Below, one piece after another: positions 1 to 8,036 of a stretch of 64,000 nucleotides of DNA (the stretch's first letter is position 1; every line of letters starts with the position of its first letter). Location: the NCBI GenBank assembly GCA_963665555.2, contig OY762308.1, positions 1,054,001 to 1,118,000 of the forward strand. The letters are read 5' to 3'. Origin of the DNA: CAXXXW01 sp963665555 (GTDB lineage Bacteria > Pseudomonadota > Alphaproteobacteria > Thalassobaculales > Thalassobaculaceae). A program made the position numbers and the translations under genes. The notes under the pieces are model-generated. The model did no database searches, was not told where the DNA came from, and was given only the letters and a program-made list of their open reading frames with translations.

Positions 1-343
1 GGATGTCGGCCGCCAGCAGCAACTCCAGCCCGCCGCCGGCGCAATCGCCGTTGACGGCGGCGACGACCGGCTTGGGGAAGACCTCCGTCTTCAGCAGGGC
101 GCGATTTATCGTGTCCGCCGTGTCGTCCTCGGCGCTGAGATCGCCGGAAATGTCGGCCCCGGCGCAGAAGGCGCGGCTTCCCGCCCCGGTCAGCACGACG
201 CAGCGCGTCGAATCGGCCGCCAGTTCGTCCCACAGCCCCGCGAGGTCGGCCAGCATCGCCCGCGTCATCGCGTTCATGCGCGCGGGGTTGTCGACGGTGA
301 CGACCGCGATATGCGCGCCGTGGCGGTCGAGCCGTATCTCCAT
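1..343 (-). CDS. Enoyl-CoA hydratase/isomerase family protein (partial, N-terminal 114 residues)
   Basis: The gene runs off the left edge, so only the N-terminal part is visible. The crotonase-fold signature is clear: AFCAGAD at residues 58-64 (first oxyanion-hole segment) and VNGDCAGGGLEL at about 98-109 (second oxyanion-hole glycines). The ATG is preceded by a strong GGGGGAGG ribosome site. Members of this superfamily hydrate or isomerise acyl-CoA thioesters in fatty-acid or aromatic degradation. The substrate cannot be told, because the catalytic acidic residues of the C-terminal half lie outside the window. It is transcribed divergently from the quinone oxidoreductase next door. Confidence 0.88.
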   Translation of the reverse strand, partial: MEIRLDRHGAHIAVVTVDNPARMNAMTRAMLADLAGLWDELAADSTRCVVLTGAGSRAFCAGADISGDLSAEDDTADTINRALLKTEVFPKPVVAAVNGDCAGGGLELLLAADI

Positions 344-499
344 CGCGGTAATGCCTCCCCCCGGAACGGCGCCATGGAACACGACCGGCCCGGCCGGGGC
401 AAGCCGGCGGCTTGCGCGCGGGGGCGGGGCATGGTCGATTTGCGCCGGTTTTCCACGCATGGCGGCGCGGCGGCGCGCGCGAAACGGACGGAGGCGGCG

Positions 500-1480
500 A
501 TGAAGGCGGTGTTCTGCACGGAACTGGGCGGACCGGAGGTCCTGCGCGCGGGCGAGGCGGAGCCGCCGCGCCCCGGCCCCGGGGAGGTGCTGGTGCGGGT
601 GCGGGCGGCGGGCGTGAACTTCGCCGATACGCTCCAGATCGCCGGCAAGTACCAGCACCGGCTGGCCCCGCCGTTTATCCCCGGCATGGAGGCGGCGGGC
701 GAAATCCTGGAGATCGGCGCCGAGGTGCGCCGCCCGCTGCATGTCGGCCAGCGCGTCATGGCCTTCATCCGGGGCGGCGGCGCCTTCGCGGAGCAGGCGG
801 TCGTGCGCGGCGACTGGCTCGTCCCCGTGCCCGACGCCATGGACGACGCGACCGCCGCCGGCTTCCCGACGGTGTACGGCACCTCCAACTTCGCGCTGAA
901 ACACCGCGCGAACCTCCGGGCGGGCGAGACGCTGCTGGTGCTGGGCGCGGCCGGCGGCGTCGGGCTGACGGCGGTGGAGATCGGCGCGCATATGGGCGCG
1001 ACGGTGATCGCGGCCGCCGGCGGGCCGGCGAAATGCGCCGTCGCGCTGGAGCACGGGGCGGCCCACGCCATCGACTACAAGGCCGAGAACATCCGCGACC
1101 GGGTGCGCGCGCTCACCGGCGGCAAGGGCGCGGACGTGGTGTACGACGCGGTGGGCGGCGACGCCTTCGACCAGGCGATCCGGGCGGTGAACTGGGAGGC
1201 GCGGATGCTGGTGATCGGCTTCGCGTCGGGCCGCATCCAGCAGGTGCCGGCGAACCTGGTGCTGGTGAAGAACATCTCCGTCGTCGGCGTGGTGTTCGGC
1301 GCGCACCTGGAGCGCGACCCGGCGCATGGGGGAAGTTTCGTCGCCGGGGCCGCCGACCTGTTCCGCCAGGGCAAGGTCCGCCCCCGAATCGGCGCGACCT
1401 TCCCGATGGACCGCGCCGAAGACGCCTTCCGCGCCCTGCTGTCGCGGGAGTACGCGGGGAAGATCGTGCTGACGATGTAG
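500..1480 (+). CDS. NADPH:quinone oxidoreductase family protein (zinc-free MDR superfamily)
   Basis: A 326-residue medium-chain dehydrogenase/reductase. It has an N-terminal GroES-like domain (residues 1-120, with VRAAGVNFADTLQ at 35-47) and a Rossmann nucleotide-binding segment (GAAGGVG at 149-155). The cysteine/histidine ligands of zinc alcohol dehydrogenases are absent, which fits the quinone-oxidoreductase branch that reduces quinones or enones with NADPH. An upstream extension of the frame exists, but ATG 500 behind a GGAGGCGGCG site gives the canonical MKAVFC start and the usual family length of about 325. A role beside the acyl-CoA enzyme is inferred from position only. Confidence 0.88.
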   Translation: MKAVFCTELGGPEVLRAGEAEPPRPGPGEVLVRVRAAGVNFADTLQIAGKYQHRLAPPFIPGMEAAGEILEIGAEVRRPLHVGQRVMAFIRGGGAFAEQAVVRGDWLVPVPDAMDDATAAGFPTVYGTSNFALKHRANLRAGETLLVLGAAGGVGLTAVEIGAHMGATVIAAAGGPAKCAVALEHGAAHAIDYKAENIRDRVRALTGGKGADVVYDAVGGDAFDQAIRAVNWEARMLVIGFASGRIQQVPANLVLVKNISVVGVVFGAHLERDPAHGGSFVAGAADLFRQGKVRPRIGATFPMDRAEDAFRALLSREYAGKIVLTM

Positions 1481-1511
1481 GGGGCGCGGGCGGCGAGCGG
1501 AGGGCGCGGCG

Positions 1512-1988
1512 GTGGCGGAGAAGAAGGGCGGCGAGGGGCGCTGGCTCGTCCGGTCGCTCTGCTTCGGTCTGGTCGCGCTGGTCTGTTTCGGCGTGTTCGT
1601 CCTCGGCTCCAGGCCGCCCTGGGTTTTCGCCGTCTTCGACGAGGAGACCGAGCGGCGCTTCCTGGAGTATCTCGGCATCGCCATGGGCGGCGTGCTGCTG
1701 GCGCTCGGGGCCGTGTTCGCCGACCGGCGCGCGAAGGCGATGGCGGAGGCGGCGCAAGCGCAGGCCGAGGCGAACCGGAACGCGGAGAAGGGACAGCTGC
1801 AGGAGCGGCTGAAAAATGCTATCGACCATCTGGGCCACGGATCGCCGACGGTGCGCGCCGGCGGCGCCCTCGAACTCGAACGGCTGGCGCGGGACGCGCC
1901 GGAGTTGAGGGAAATCGCGCACGAAATCCTGTACGCTCACGAGCGCCGGGACGCCGGCGGCGCGGAGGACGGGGATGACGACAACTAA
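1512..1988 (+). CDS. Two-TM membrane protein, the N-terminal half of a split pentapeptide-repeat protein
   Basis: 158 residues starting at GTG 1512 behind GGAGGG. Two hydrophobic segments (about 12-33 and 53-70) flank a short loop. They are followed by a charged Ala/Glu/Arg-rich coiled coil (71-105) and a conserved-looking block around LKNAIDHLGHGSPTVRAGG. In many alphaproteobacterial homologues this membrane-plus-block region is joined in one chain to pentapeptide repeats. Here the chain stops and the repeat domain begins in the next gene, overlapping by 14 bp in a different frame. The function is unknown; membrane anchoring of the repeat domain is the natural inference. Confidence 0.7.
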   Translation: MAEKKGGEGRWLVRSLCFGLVALVCFGVFVLGSRPPWVFAVFDEETERRFLEYLGIAMGGVLLALGAVFADRRAKAMAEAAQAQAEANRNAEKGQLQERLKNAIDHLGHGSPTVRAGGALELERLARDAPELREIAHEILYAHERRDAGGAEDGDDDN

Positions 1989-2760
1989 ACCAGAACTGCC
2001 GGTGGACATTCAGACCATTCTGAATGTCCTCACGATGGAAGGCCACGAGACCTTCAAGGGCCTTCGCCTCAAGATGCGGAAAAGAAATCTGGACGGCGCC
2101 GACCTCTGGGGCGCGCATCTGGAGGGCGCCGATCTCCGGGGCACGCGGTTCAGGCAGGCCGACCTGAAGGAGGCGCGCGCGCAGGGCGCGGACCTTCGGG
2201 AAACCGACTTCTCCGGCGCCCGCCTCGAAGACGCGCATCTGCAGGGGGCCGACCTGCGCGACGCGCGGCTGCAAGGGGCGAACCTCCGGGGCGCGCGACT
2301 GCGGGGGGCGGACCTTCGCGGCGCGCAACTGCGAGGCGCGGACCTTGCGGGCGCGCAACTGCAAGGGGCGCGCCTCGGTTGCGGGTTTTCCCGGGGAGCG
2401 GACTTGCGGGAAGCGGACCTGAGGGACGCGGGCCTGGAAGGGGCGTGCCTTTACGGGGCGCAATTCCAGCTCGCGAAGCTTGGGAACGCAAGCCTGCGGG
2501 GGGCGAATTCCCACCTGGTGTTCCGCGACCTGTCCTTCGCCCAGCACATGCGGGAACGGGTCGGGAAGGAAAGCGTTCTTACCGGGGCGGCATACGAAAG
2601 CGAACCCGCTCCGAAATGCTTGCCCGACGCGCCGGCGCCGGCGACCGATCTCCAATACAGCGGCGCGATTACCGAGCCTCCCTACACGGCGGAAGAGGCC
2701 GAGGCGTGGATCGCGGAGTACGAGGCGGCGATGGCCGAGGCGCCGGAACCCCGGCGGTAG
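1975..2760 (+). CDS. Pentapeptide repeat protein
   Basis: 261 residues. Residues 39 to about 185 are an almost unbroken series of A(D/N)LxG/A(R/Q)LxG pentapeptides, which fold as a right-handed square beta-helix. At the DNA level this is a roughly 30-bp quasi-repeat between about 2090 and 2400. The N-terminal VDIQTILNVLTMEGHETFKG and the C-terminal helical tail match what follows the repeats in fused homologues, so this looks like the second half of the upstream gene. ATG 1975 has its own GGAGGACGGGG ribosome site inside the upstream gene, suggesting translational coupling. No enzymatic motif is present; a structural or DNA-mimic role is possible but unsupported. Confidence 0.85.
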   Translation: MTTTKPELPVDIQTILNVLTMEGHETFKGLRLKMRKRNLDGADLWGAHLEGADLRGTRFRQADLKEARAQGADLRETDFSGARLEDAHLQGADLRDARLQGANLRGARLRGADLRGAQLRGADLAGAQLQGARLGCGFSRGADLREADLRDAGLEGACLYGAQFQLAKLGNASLRGANSHLVFRDLSFAQHMRERVGKESVLTGAAYESEPAPKCLPDAPAPATDLQYSGAITEPPYTAEEAEAWIAEYEAAMAEAPEPRR

Positions 2761-2832
2761 GCCCGCCGGGGCGCGGCTTGGGTTCGGCGCTTCGGAGCGT
2801 CGCTCCCGCCGCCGCGCCTCTCTATTTCCCCC

Positions 2833-2863
2833 TTGACGGGCGCGCTCCCGCGGGGTTTATAGC
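2833..2863 (+). promoter_or_regulatory. Probable sigma-70 promoter of rplM-rpsI
   Basis: TTGACG (2833-2838) and TATAGC (2858-2863) are separated by 19 bp; shifting the -10 to TTATAG gives 18. It lies 63 bp upstream of the rplM start in a locally AT-richer stretch of an otherwise very GC-rich intergenic region. This is a pattern match only. Confidence 0.55.
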
Positions 2864-2926
2864 GCGGTCCGCGCCGGGGCGTCTCGCCGCCGCGCGGCTC
2901 CGGCGCGAACGCGAGGCGGTAAGGAC

Positions 2927-3385
2927 ATGCGGACCTACTCGGCCAAACCGAGCGACATCGAGAAGAAATGGTGGCTGGTGGACGCGGACGGCGTGGTGCT
3001 CGGCCGCCTCGCCTCGATCGTCGCCACCTACCTCCGCGGCAAGCACAAGCCGACCTACACGCCCCACATGGACTGCGGCGACAACATCGTCGTCGTCAAC
3101 GCCGACAAGGTGCGGCTCACCGGCGACAAGCGGGCGAACAAGACCTACTACTGGCACACCGGCTATCCCGGCGGCATCAAGTCGCGCACGGCGGCTAAAA
3201 TCCTCGACGGCGCGCATCCCGAACGGGTGGTCAAGAAGGCGGTGCAACGGATGATGGGGCGCGGCCCCCTGAGCCGCCAGCGGATGGGCAACCTGCGCGT
3301 CTACGCCGGCGACGGCCACCCCCACGACGGCCAGCAGCCGGAAACGCTCGACATCGCCGCGATGAACCCGAAGAACAAGAGGTAG
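2927..3385 (+). CDS. rplM: 50S ribosomal protein L13
   Basis: 152 residues, the usual bacterial L13 length. Diagnostic segments are KWWLVDADGVVLGRLAS near residue 13, GDNIVVVNADKVRLTG near 51, the YYWHTGYPGG loop near 74, and MGRGPLSRQRMGNLRVYAG near 111. An AAGGA site precedes the ATG. It binds 23S rRNA early in large-subunit assembly. The stop codon is 2 bp from the rpsI start, the universal L13-S9 pair. Confidence 0.98.
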   Translation: MRTYSAKPSDIEKKWWLVDADGVVLGRLASIVATYLRGKHKPTYTPHMDCGDNIVVVNADKVRLTGDKRANKTYYWHTGYPGGIKSRTAAKILDGAHPERVVKKAVQRMMGRGPLSRQRMGNLRVYAGDGHPHDGQQPETLDIAAMNPKNKR

Positions 3386-3387
3386 CC

Positions 3388-3900
3388 ATGTCCCTCTCGA
3401 CCGAAGCGGGCGCGGACGCGCCGGCGGGCGCCCCGGTTGGCCTGGAGGCGCTCGGCGCGCTCAGGCGCGAGGAGGCCGAGGCCGAGGCGCCGCCCGAACC
3501 GAAGCTGGACCCCCAGGGCCGCGCCTACGCCACCGGCAAGCGCAAGAACGCCGTCGCCCGCGTCTGGATCAAGCCCGGCCTCGGCCGCATCCAGGTCAAC
3601 AAGCGCGAGGTCGAGACCTATTTCGCCCGCCCGGTGCTGCGGATGCTGATCGGCCAGCCCTTCGAGGCCGCCGGCCGCAAGGACCAGTACGACGTCGTCT
3701 GCACCGTCGCCGGCGGCGGCCTGTCGGGGCAGGCGGGCGCGCTGCGCCACGGCATCTCCAAGGCGCTCACCCATTACGAGCCGGAACTGCGCCCGGTGCT
3801 GAAGAAGGGCGGGTTCCTGACCCGCGACTCGCGCGTGGTCGAGCGCAAGAAATACGGCAAGCGCAAGGCGCGGCGCAGCTTCCAGTTCTCCAAGCGCTAG
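3388..3900 (+). CDS. rpsI: 30S ribosomal protein S9
   Basis: 170 residues. The conserved S9 core begins near residue 44 (YATGKRKNAVARVW) and ends with the KARRSFQFSKR tail that reaches the P-site tRNA in the 30S subunit. The first roughly 40 residues are an Ala/Glu/Pro-rich extension, which is common in alphaproteobacterial S9 but absent from the shorter E. coli protein. It is translated from an AGAGGTAG site immediately after rplM, in the same operon. Confidence 0.98.
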   Translation: MSLSTEAGADAPAGAPVGLEALGALRREEAEAEAPPEPKLDPQGRAYATGKRKNAVARVWIKPGLGRIQVNKREVETYFARPVLRMLIGQPFEAAGRKDQYDVVCTVAGGGLSGQAGALRHGISKALTHYEPELRPVLKKGGFLTRDSRVVERKKYGKRKARRSFQFSKR

Positions 3901-3924
3901 GCCCCGCCGGGGCGGGAGGGGGCG

Positions 3925-4719
3925 ATGCGGCTCGAGGGCAAGGTCGCCGTCGTCGTCGGCGCCGGCCAGCAGCCGGGCGAGACGATCGGCAACGGCCGCG
4001 CCGTCGCGCTCCGCTTCGCGCAGGAGGGCGCGCGCCTGCTGCTGGTGGACAGGGAGGCGGACCGCGCCGCCGAAACCCTCGCGCTCTGCGAGGAGGCGGG
4101 GGCCGAGGGCGCCGTCCAGGCCGCCGACATAACGGTCGAGGCGGACTGCGCGGCCATCGCCGAGGCCTGCCTCGCGCGGTTCGGGCGGATCGACATCCTG
4201 CACAACAATGTCGGCCGCTCCGAGGGCGACCGCGAGACCGCCGGGATGGACGCCGACATGTGGGACTTCCTCATGGCGATGAACGTCAAGGGGATGTTCC
4301 TGACCTGCAAGCACGCGCTCCCCGCCATGCGGGCGCGGCGGTCGGGCGCGATCATCAACGTGTCCTCCATCGCCTCGACCTGCGCGCACGAGACGGTGGC
4401 CTACAAGACCGGCAAGGGCGCGGTGAACACGCTGACCCACCACCTCGCGACGGAAAACGCGCAATACGGCATCCGCGCCAACGCCATCCTGCCCGGCCTG
4501 ATGGACACGCCGATGGCGATCGAGCGCCGGGCGCGCGAACGCAATGTCGCCCGCGACGAGGTGCGCCAGGCCCGGCACGACCGGGTGCCGCTGCTGCGCC
4601 GCATGGGGACCGGCTGGGACGTGGCCAACGCCGCGCTGTTCCTCGCCTCGGACGAGGCGGCCTATGTGACCGGCGTCCTGATGCCGGTCGATGGCGGGCT
4701 GTCGGCGCGGATCGGCTGA
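3925..4719 (+). CDS. SDR family NAD(P)-dependent oxidoreductase
   Basis: 264 residues with classical short-chain dehydrogenase features. The cofactor-binding region is a slightly unusual VVVGAGQQPGETIGNGRA near residues 9-26, where most family members have TGxxxGxG. An HNNVGRS segment lies near 93, and a catalytic S...YKTGKG triad near 141-158. The C-terminal CSDxAxYVTG-type segment (FLASDEAAYVTG) supports a tetramer-forming classical SDR. Start ATG has a GGGAGGGGG site. The substrate is unknown; reductase of a keto or hydroxy group is the family role. Confidence 0.88.
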   Translation: MRLEGKVAVVVGAGQQPGETIGNGRAVALRFAQEGARLLLVDREADRAAETLALCEEAGAEGAVQAADITVEADCAAIAEACLARFGRIDILHNNVGRSEGDRETAGMDADMWDFLMAMNVKGMFLTCKHALPAMRARRSGAIINVSSIASTCAHETVAYKTGKGAVNTLTHHLATENAQYGIRANAILPGLMDTPMAIERRARERNVARDEVRQARHDRVPLLRRMGTGWDVANAALFLASDEAAYVTGVLMPVDGGLSARIG

Positions 4720-4740
4720 GCCGGGCGCGGCGGGCCGGCG

Positions 4741-5295
4741 ATGGGTCCCGTCCTCCGCCCCTACAAGGGCAAGCGCCCCCGGCTGCTCGGCCCCTGCTTC
4801 GTCGCCGAGAACGCCGCCGTAATCGGCGACGTCGAAATCGCCGAGGAGGCGAGCGTCTGGTACGGCGTCACGCTGCGCGCCGACGGCAACGCGATACGGA
4901 TCGGCAGGCGCGCCAATGTGCAGGACGGCACGGTCGTGCATGTGGACCGCCCGGCCCATCTGCGAACCGTCATCGGCGACGGCGCGACCGTCGGCCACGG
5001 CTGCGTCATCCACGCCTGCGCGCTGCACGAGCGCGCTTTCGTCGGCATGGGATCGACGGTGCTGGACGGCTCCACGATCGAGACCGAGGGGATGCTGGCG
5101 GCGCATTCGCTGCTCGCGCCGGGCAAGGTCGTGCGCTCCGGCGAGCTTTGGGCCGGCGTCCCGGCGCGGTTCTGGCGCCCGCTGAAGCCGGCCGAACTGC
5201 GCACGATCGACGAGATCCGCGACATCTACTGGGAAACGGCCCGGGAGTTCCTCGCCGACATGGACCCGGACTACCTCGCCGAATGGCGCGTTTAG
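4741..5295 (+). CDS. Gamma-carbonic anhydrase family protein (left-handed beta-helix hexapeptide protein)
   Basis: 184 residues of hexapeptide-repeat sequence (VIGDVEIAEEASVWYGVTLR and onwards) followed by a C-terminal helix. The three zinc-ligand histidines of gamma-class enzymes are candidates at HVDRPAH and VGHGCVIHAC (residues about 61-90). Related proteins, such as YrdA, PaaY or CaiE, include both active carbonic anhydrases and enzymes for which no activity has been shown. It follows the SDR by 21 bp and probably shares its transcript. Confidence 0.86.
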   Translation: MGPVLRPYKGKRPRLLGPCFVAENAAVIGDVEIAEEASVWYGVTLRADGNAIRIGRRANVQDGTVVHVDRPAHLRTVIGDGATVGHGCVIHACALHERAFVGMGSTVLDGSTIETEGMLAAHSLLAPGKVVRSGELWAGVPARFWRPLKPAELRTIDEIRDIYWETAREFLADMDPDYLAEWRV

Positions 5296-5380
5296 GGCCG
5301 GCCGCGCTTCCGTCGCGGGGCGAAATGGCCTACCGTTCGCCGGCGGCCGCGGGCGGCGGCCGGGGCGGGGAGGAACGGCG

Positions 5381-7000
5381 ATGGCGGCGGAGACCTACGA
5401 CTACATCGTGGCGGGCGCGGGGTCGGCGGGATCGGTGCTGGCGCACCGGCTGTCGGCGGACGGGCGGTTCCGCGTGCTGGTCCTGGAGGCCGGGCGCGCG
5501 AGCCATCCCTGGTCGCGCATCCCGGTCGGCTTCGCCAGGCTGATCGAGAACCCCGCCGCCAACTGGCTCTACTCCTCCGAGCCGGACGAGGGGTCCGCCA
5601 ACCGCCGCATCCCGGTGCCGCGCGGCAAGCTGCTCGGCGGGTCGAGTTCGATCAACGGCATGGTGTTCGTGCGCGGCCAGTCGCACGATTTCGACCACTG
5701 GGCGCAGCTCGGCAACCGCGGCTGGAGCTACCGCGACGTGCTGCCCCTCTTCAAGCGCATGGAGAGCTACGCCGGCGGCGAGGACGAGTACCGCGGCCGC
5801 GACGGGCCGCTCAAGGTCACCGATCCGGGCGAGGGCGGGCCGCTCTACGACGCGCTGTTCGCGGCGGCGGAGCAGATCGGCATCCGCCGCAACCCGGACT
5901 ACAACGGCGCCGCGCAGGACGGCATCGCCATGACCCAGGCGACGATCCGGCGCGGGCGGCGCATGAGCACGGCCCATTGCTACCTGGAGCCGGCGCGCGG
6001 GCGGCGCAACCTCGAAATCGTCCCCAACGCGCTGGTCGAGCGCCTGGAGATCGCCGACGGCCGCTGCGCCGGCCTGCGCTACCGCGCCGGCGGCGAGGTC
6101 CGGGAGGCGCGCGCGTCCCGCGAGGTCGTGCTGAGCGCGGGCGCCATCGGCTCGCCGCAACTGCTGGAGCTTTCGGGGATCGGCCAGCCGGCGCTGCTGC
6201 GCGAGCGCGGCATCGAGCCGCGCCACGAACTGCCGGGCGTCGGCGAGAACCTGCGCGACCACTACGCGCCGCGCATGAAGTGGGAGGTGGCGCGCCCCGG
6301 CGTCACCTATTCCGACACCGCGCGCGGCCTCGGCCTGGTCTGGCAGGCGCTGCGCTACGCCGTCGCCCGCGACGGTTTCCTCGCGCTGCCGGCCGGGCCG
6401 CTGCGCGCCTACGCCCGCACGCGCGAGGGGCTGGAGTCGCCCGACATCGGCATGTCGGTCATGGCGTTCCTGGTCGGCGCGAACATGCAGATCGACAAGC
6501 GCCGCGGCCTTACCCTGATCACGCATGTGCTGCGCCCGGAGAGCACGGGCAGCGTCCATGTCGCCTCGGCCGATCCGGCCCGGCCGCCGGAGATCCGCTT
6601 CAACTTCCTCTCGACGGCGGACGACCGGACCAGGCTGCTGGCCGCGCTCCGGCTCGCGCGGCGCTGGATCGGCGCGCCGGCGATGGACGGCTTCCGGGGC
6701 GCCGAGATCGCGCCGGGCGACGCGCTCCAGGGCGACGACGAACTGCTCGACTGGGTGCGCGGCACGGCCGAGACCACCTACCATCCGGTGGGCACCTGCA
6801 AGATGGGCCGCGACCCGATGGCGGTGGTGGACGAGCGGCTGCGGGTCCGCGGGCTGGAGGGCCTGCGGGTCGCGGACGCCTCGATCATGCCGACGGTGAC
6901 CTCCGGCAACACCAACGCGCCCTCGATCATGATCGGCGAGAAGGCGTCGGACATGCTGCTGGAGGACGCCGCCGCCGGCGAACGCGCGCGGGCCGCGTGA
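5381..7000 (+). CDS. GMC family FAD-dependent oxidoreductase (choline-dehydrogenase-like)
   Basis: 539 residues. The N-terminal ADP-binding motif is VAGAGSAGSVLAHRLS (about 10-25) with GGSSSINGMVFVRG (about 86-99), the GMC signature 1 region. The C-terminal HPVGTCKMG and VADASIMPTVTSGNTNAPSI segments carry the active-site His and the conserved Asn. These enzymes oxidise alcohols to aldehydes with bound FAD. A GGGGAGGAAC site precedes the ATG. No betaine-synthesis partner (betB) is nearby, so choline is not specially supported as the substrate. Confidence 0.93.
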   Translation: MAAETYDYIVAGAGSAGSVLAHRLSADGRFRVLVLEAGRASHPWSRIPVGFARLIENPAANWLYSSEPDEGSANRRIPVPRGKLLGGSSSINGMVFVRGQSHDFDHWAQLGNRGWSYRDVLPLFKRMESYAGGEDEYRGRDGPLKVTDPGEGGPLYDALFAAAEQIGIRRNPDYNGAAQDGIAMTQATIRRGRRMSTAHCYLEPARGRRNLEIVPNALVERLEIADGRCAGLRYRAGGEVREARASREVVLSAGAIGSPQLLELSGIGQPALLRERGIEPRHELPGVGENLRDHYAPRMKWEVARPGVTYSDTARGLGLVWQALRYAVARDGFLALPAGPLRAYARTREGLESPDIGMSVMAFLVGANMQIDKRRGLTLITHVLRPESTGSVHVASADPARPPEIRFNFLSTADDRTRLLAALRLARRWIGAPAMDGFRGAEIAPGDALQGDDELLDWVRGTAETTYHPVGTCKMGRDPMAVVDERLRVRGLEGLRVADASIMPTVTSGNTNAPSIMIGEKASDMLLEDAAAGERARAA

Positions 7001-7103
7001 CGGGAGCGCGCGCCGCCGGCCGGCGCGGATTCGCCGCCCCGGCGCGGCCCGGAATCCTGTAAACTGGCGCGCGCCGCCCGCCGCCGCCCGCCGGAGACGA
7101 AAC

Positions 7104-8036
7104 GTGCAGTGGGAGAGCAACGCCGAAACCGGGAAGTCCCGCCGCCGCCGGCGCCGCCGCCGGCCGCTGGGACCGCGCCGGTCGCTGTTCGCGCGGCTGC
7201 GCGGCTACCTCCTGGCCGGCGTGCTGGTCACCGCGCCGATCGGGATCACGCTCTGGCTCACCTGGGGGATCATCTCGCTGTTCGACGACCAGGTCGTGCC
7301 GCTGGTCCCCGCCCGCTACAACCCCGAAACCTACCTGCCGATCCCGCTGCCGGGCCTGGGGCTGGTGCTGGCCGTTATCGTGCTGACCCTGATCGGCTGG
7401 CTGGCGGCCGGCCTGATGGGGCGCTGGCTGGTGCGCCTCAGCGAGCAGGCGATGGCCAGTATGCCGATCGTGCGCAGCATCTACGGCGCCGTGAAGCAGA
7501 TCATGGAGACCGTGCTGGCGCAGAACGCCAACGCCTTCCGCCATGTCGTGCTGCTGGAGTACCCCCGCCGGGGCATCTGGACCATGGGCTTCGTCACCGG
7601 CGAGGCGAGGGGGGAGGTGCGCAATGTCGTGGACGCGGACCTGGTCAATGTCTTCGTCCCCACCACGCCGAACCCCACTTCGGGCTTCCTGCTGTTCGTG
7701 CCGAAGAAGGACCTCTACTACCTGAACATGAGTTCGGAGGACGGGTTCAAGATGCTGGTCTCCACGGCCATCGTCACGCCGCCGGACCCGAGGCCGGAGG
7801 AGGCGCGCGCCCGGCCCGCGATCCTGGCCGGGAACCGGGCGCTGGCGGCGCGGAACGACCCGCCGGCCCGGGTGCTCGAAGGCGGCGCGGCGACGGTCTG
7901 GCCGGGCCGGCTCCCGGACGACGACGGCGAGGGCGGAGCGGGCGGCAAGGACGAGGCGGGCGGCGCGGGCGGCGGAACGGATCCGGGCGGGGAGGGGGAA
8001 GAGGCCGCGGCGCCGCCGGAGGTCAGCCGCTCTTGA
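7104..8036 (+). CDS. DUF502 family integral membrane protein
   Basis: 310 residues, starting at GTG 7104 behind GGAGACGAA. An Arg-rich cytoplasmic N-terminus (RRRRRRRRP near 16-24) is followed by two transmembrane segments (about 36-58 and 83-108) and the family-typical block MASMPIVRSIYGAVKQIMET. The C-terminal 60 residues are low-complexity Gly/Glu/Asp, probably disordered. Homologues lie beside recG in many alphaproteobacteria; function is unknown. Its last 14 bp overlap the 3' end of recG on the other strand. Confidence 0.85.
   Translation: MQWESNAETGKSRRRRRRRRPLGPRRSLFARLRGYLLAGVLVTAPIGITLWLTWGIISLFDDQVVPLVPARYNPETYLPIPLPGLGLVLAVIVLTLIGWLAAGLMGRWLVRLSEQAMASMPIVRSIYGAVKQIMETVLAQNANAFRHVVLLEYPRRGIWTMGFVTGEARGEVRNVVDADLVNVFVPTTPNPTSGFLLFVPKKDLYYLNMSSEDGFKMLVSTAIVTPPDPRPEEARARPAILAGNRALAARNDPPARVLEGGAATVWPGRLPDDDGEGGAGGKDEAGGAGGGTDPGGEGEEAAAPPEVSRS

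Noticed and set aside
3897..3915. Possible terminator after rpsI
   Set aside because: A 5-bp stem GCCCC/GGGGC with a 3-nt loop and no T-run; too weak to call in this base composition.
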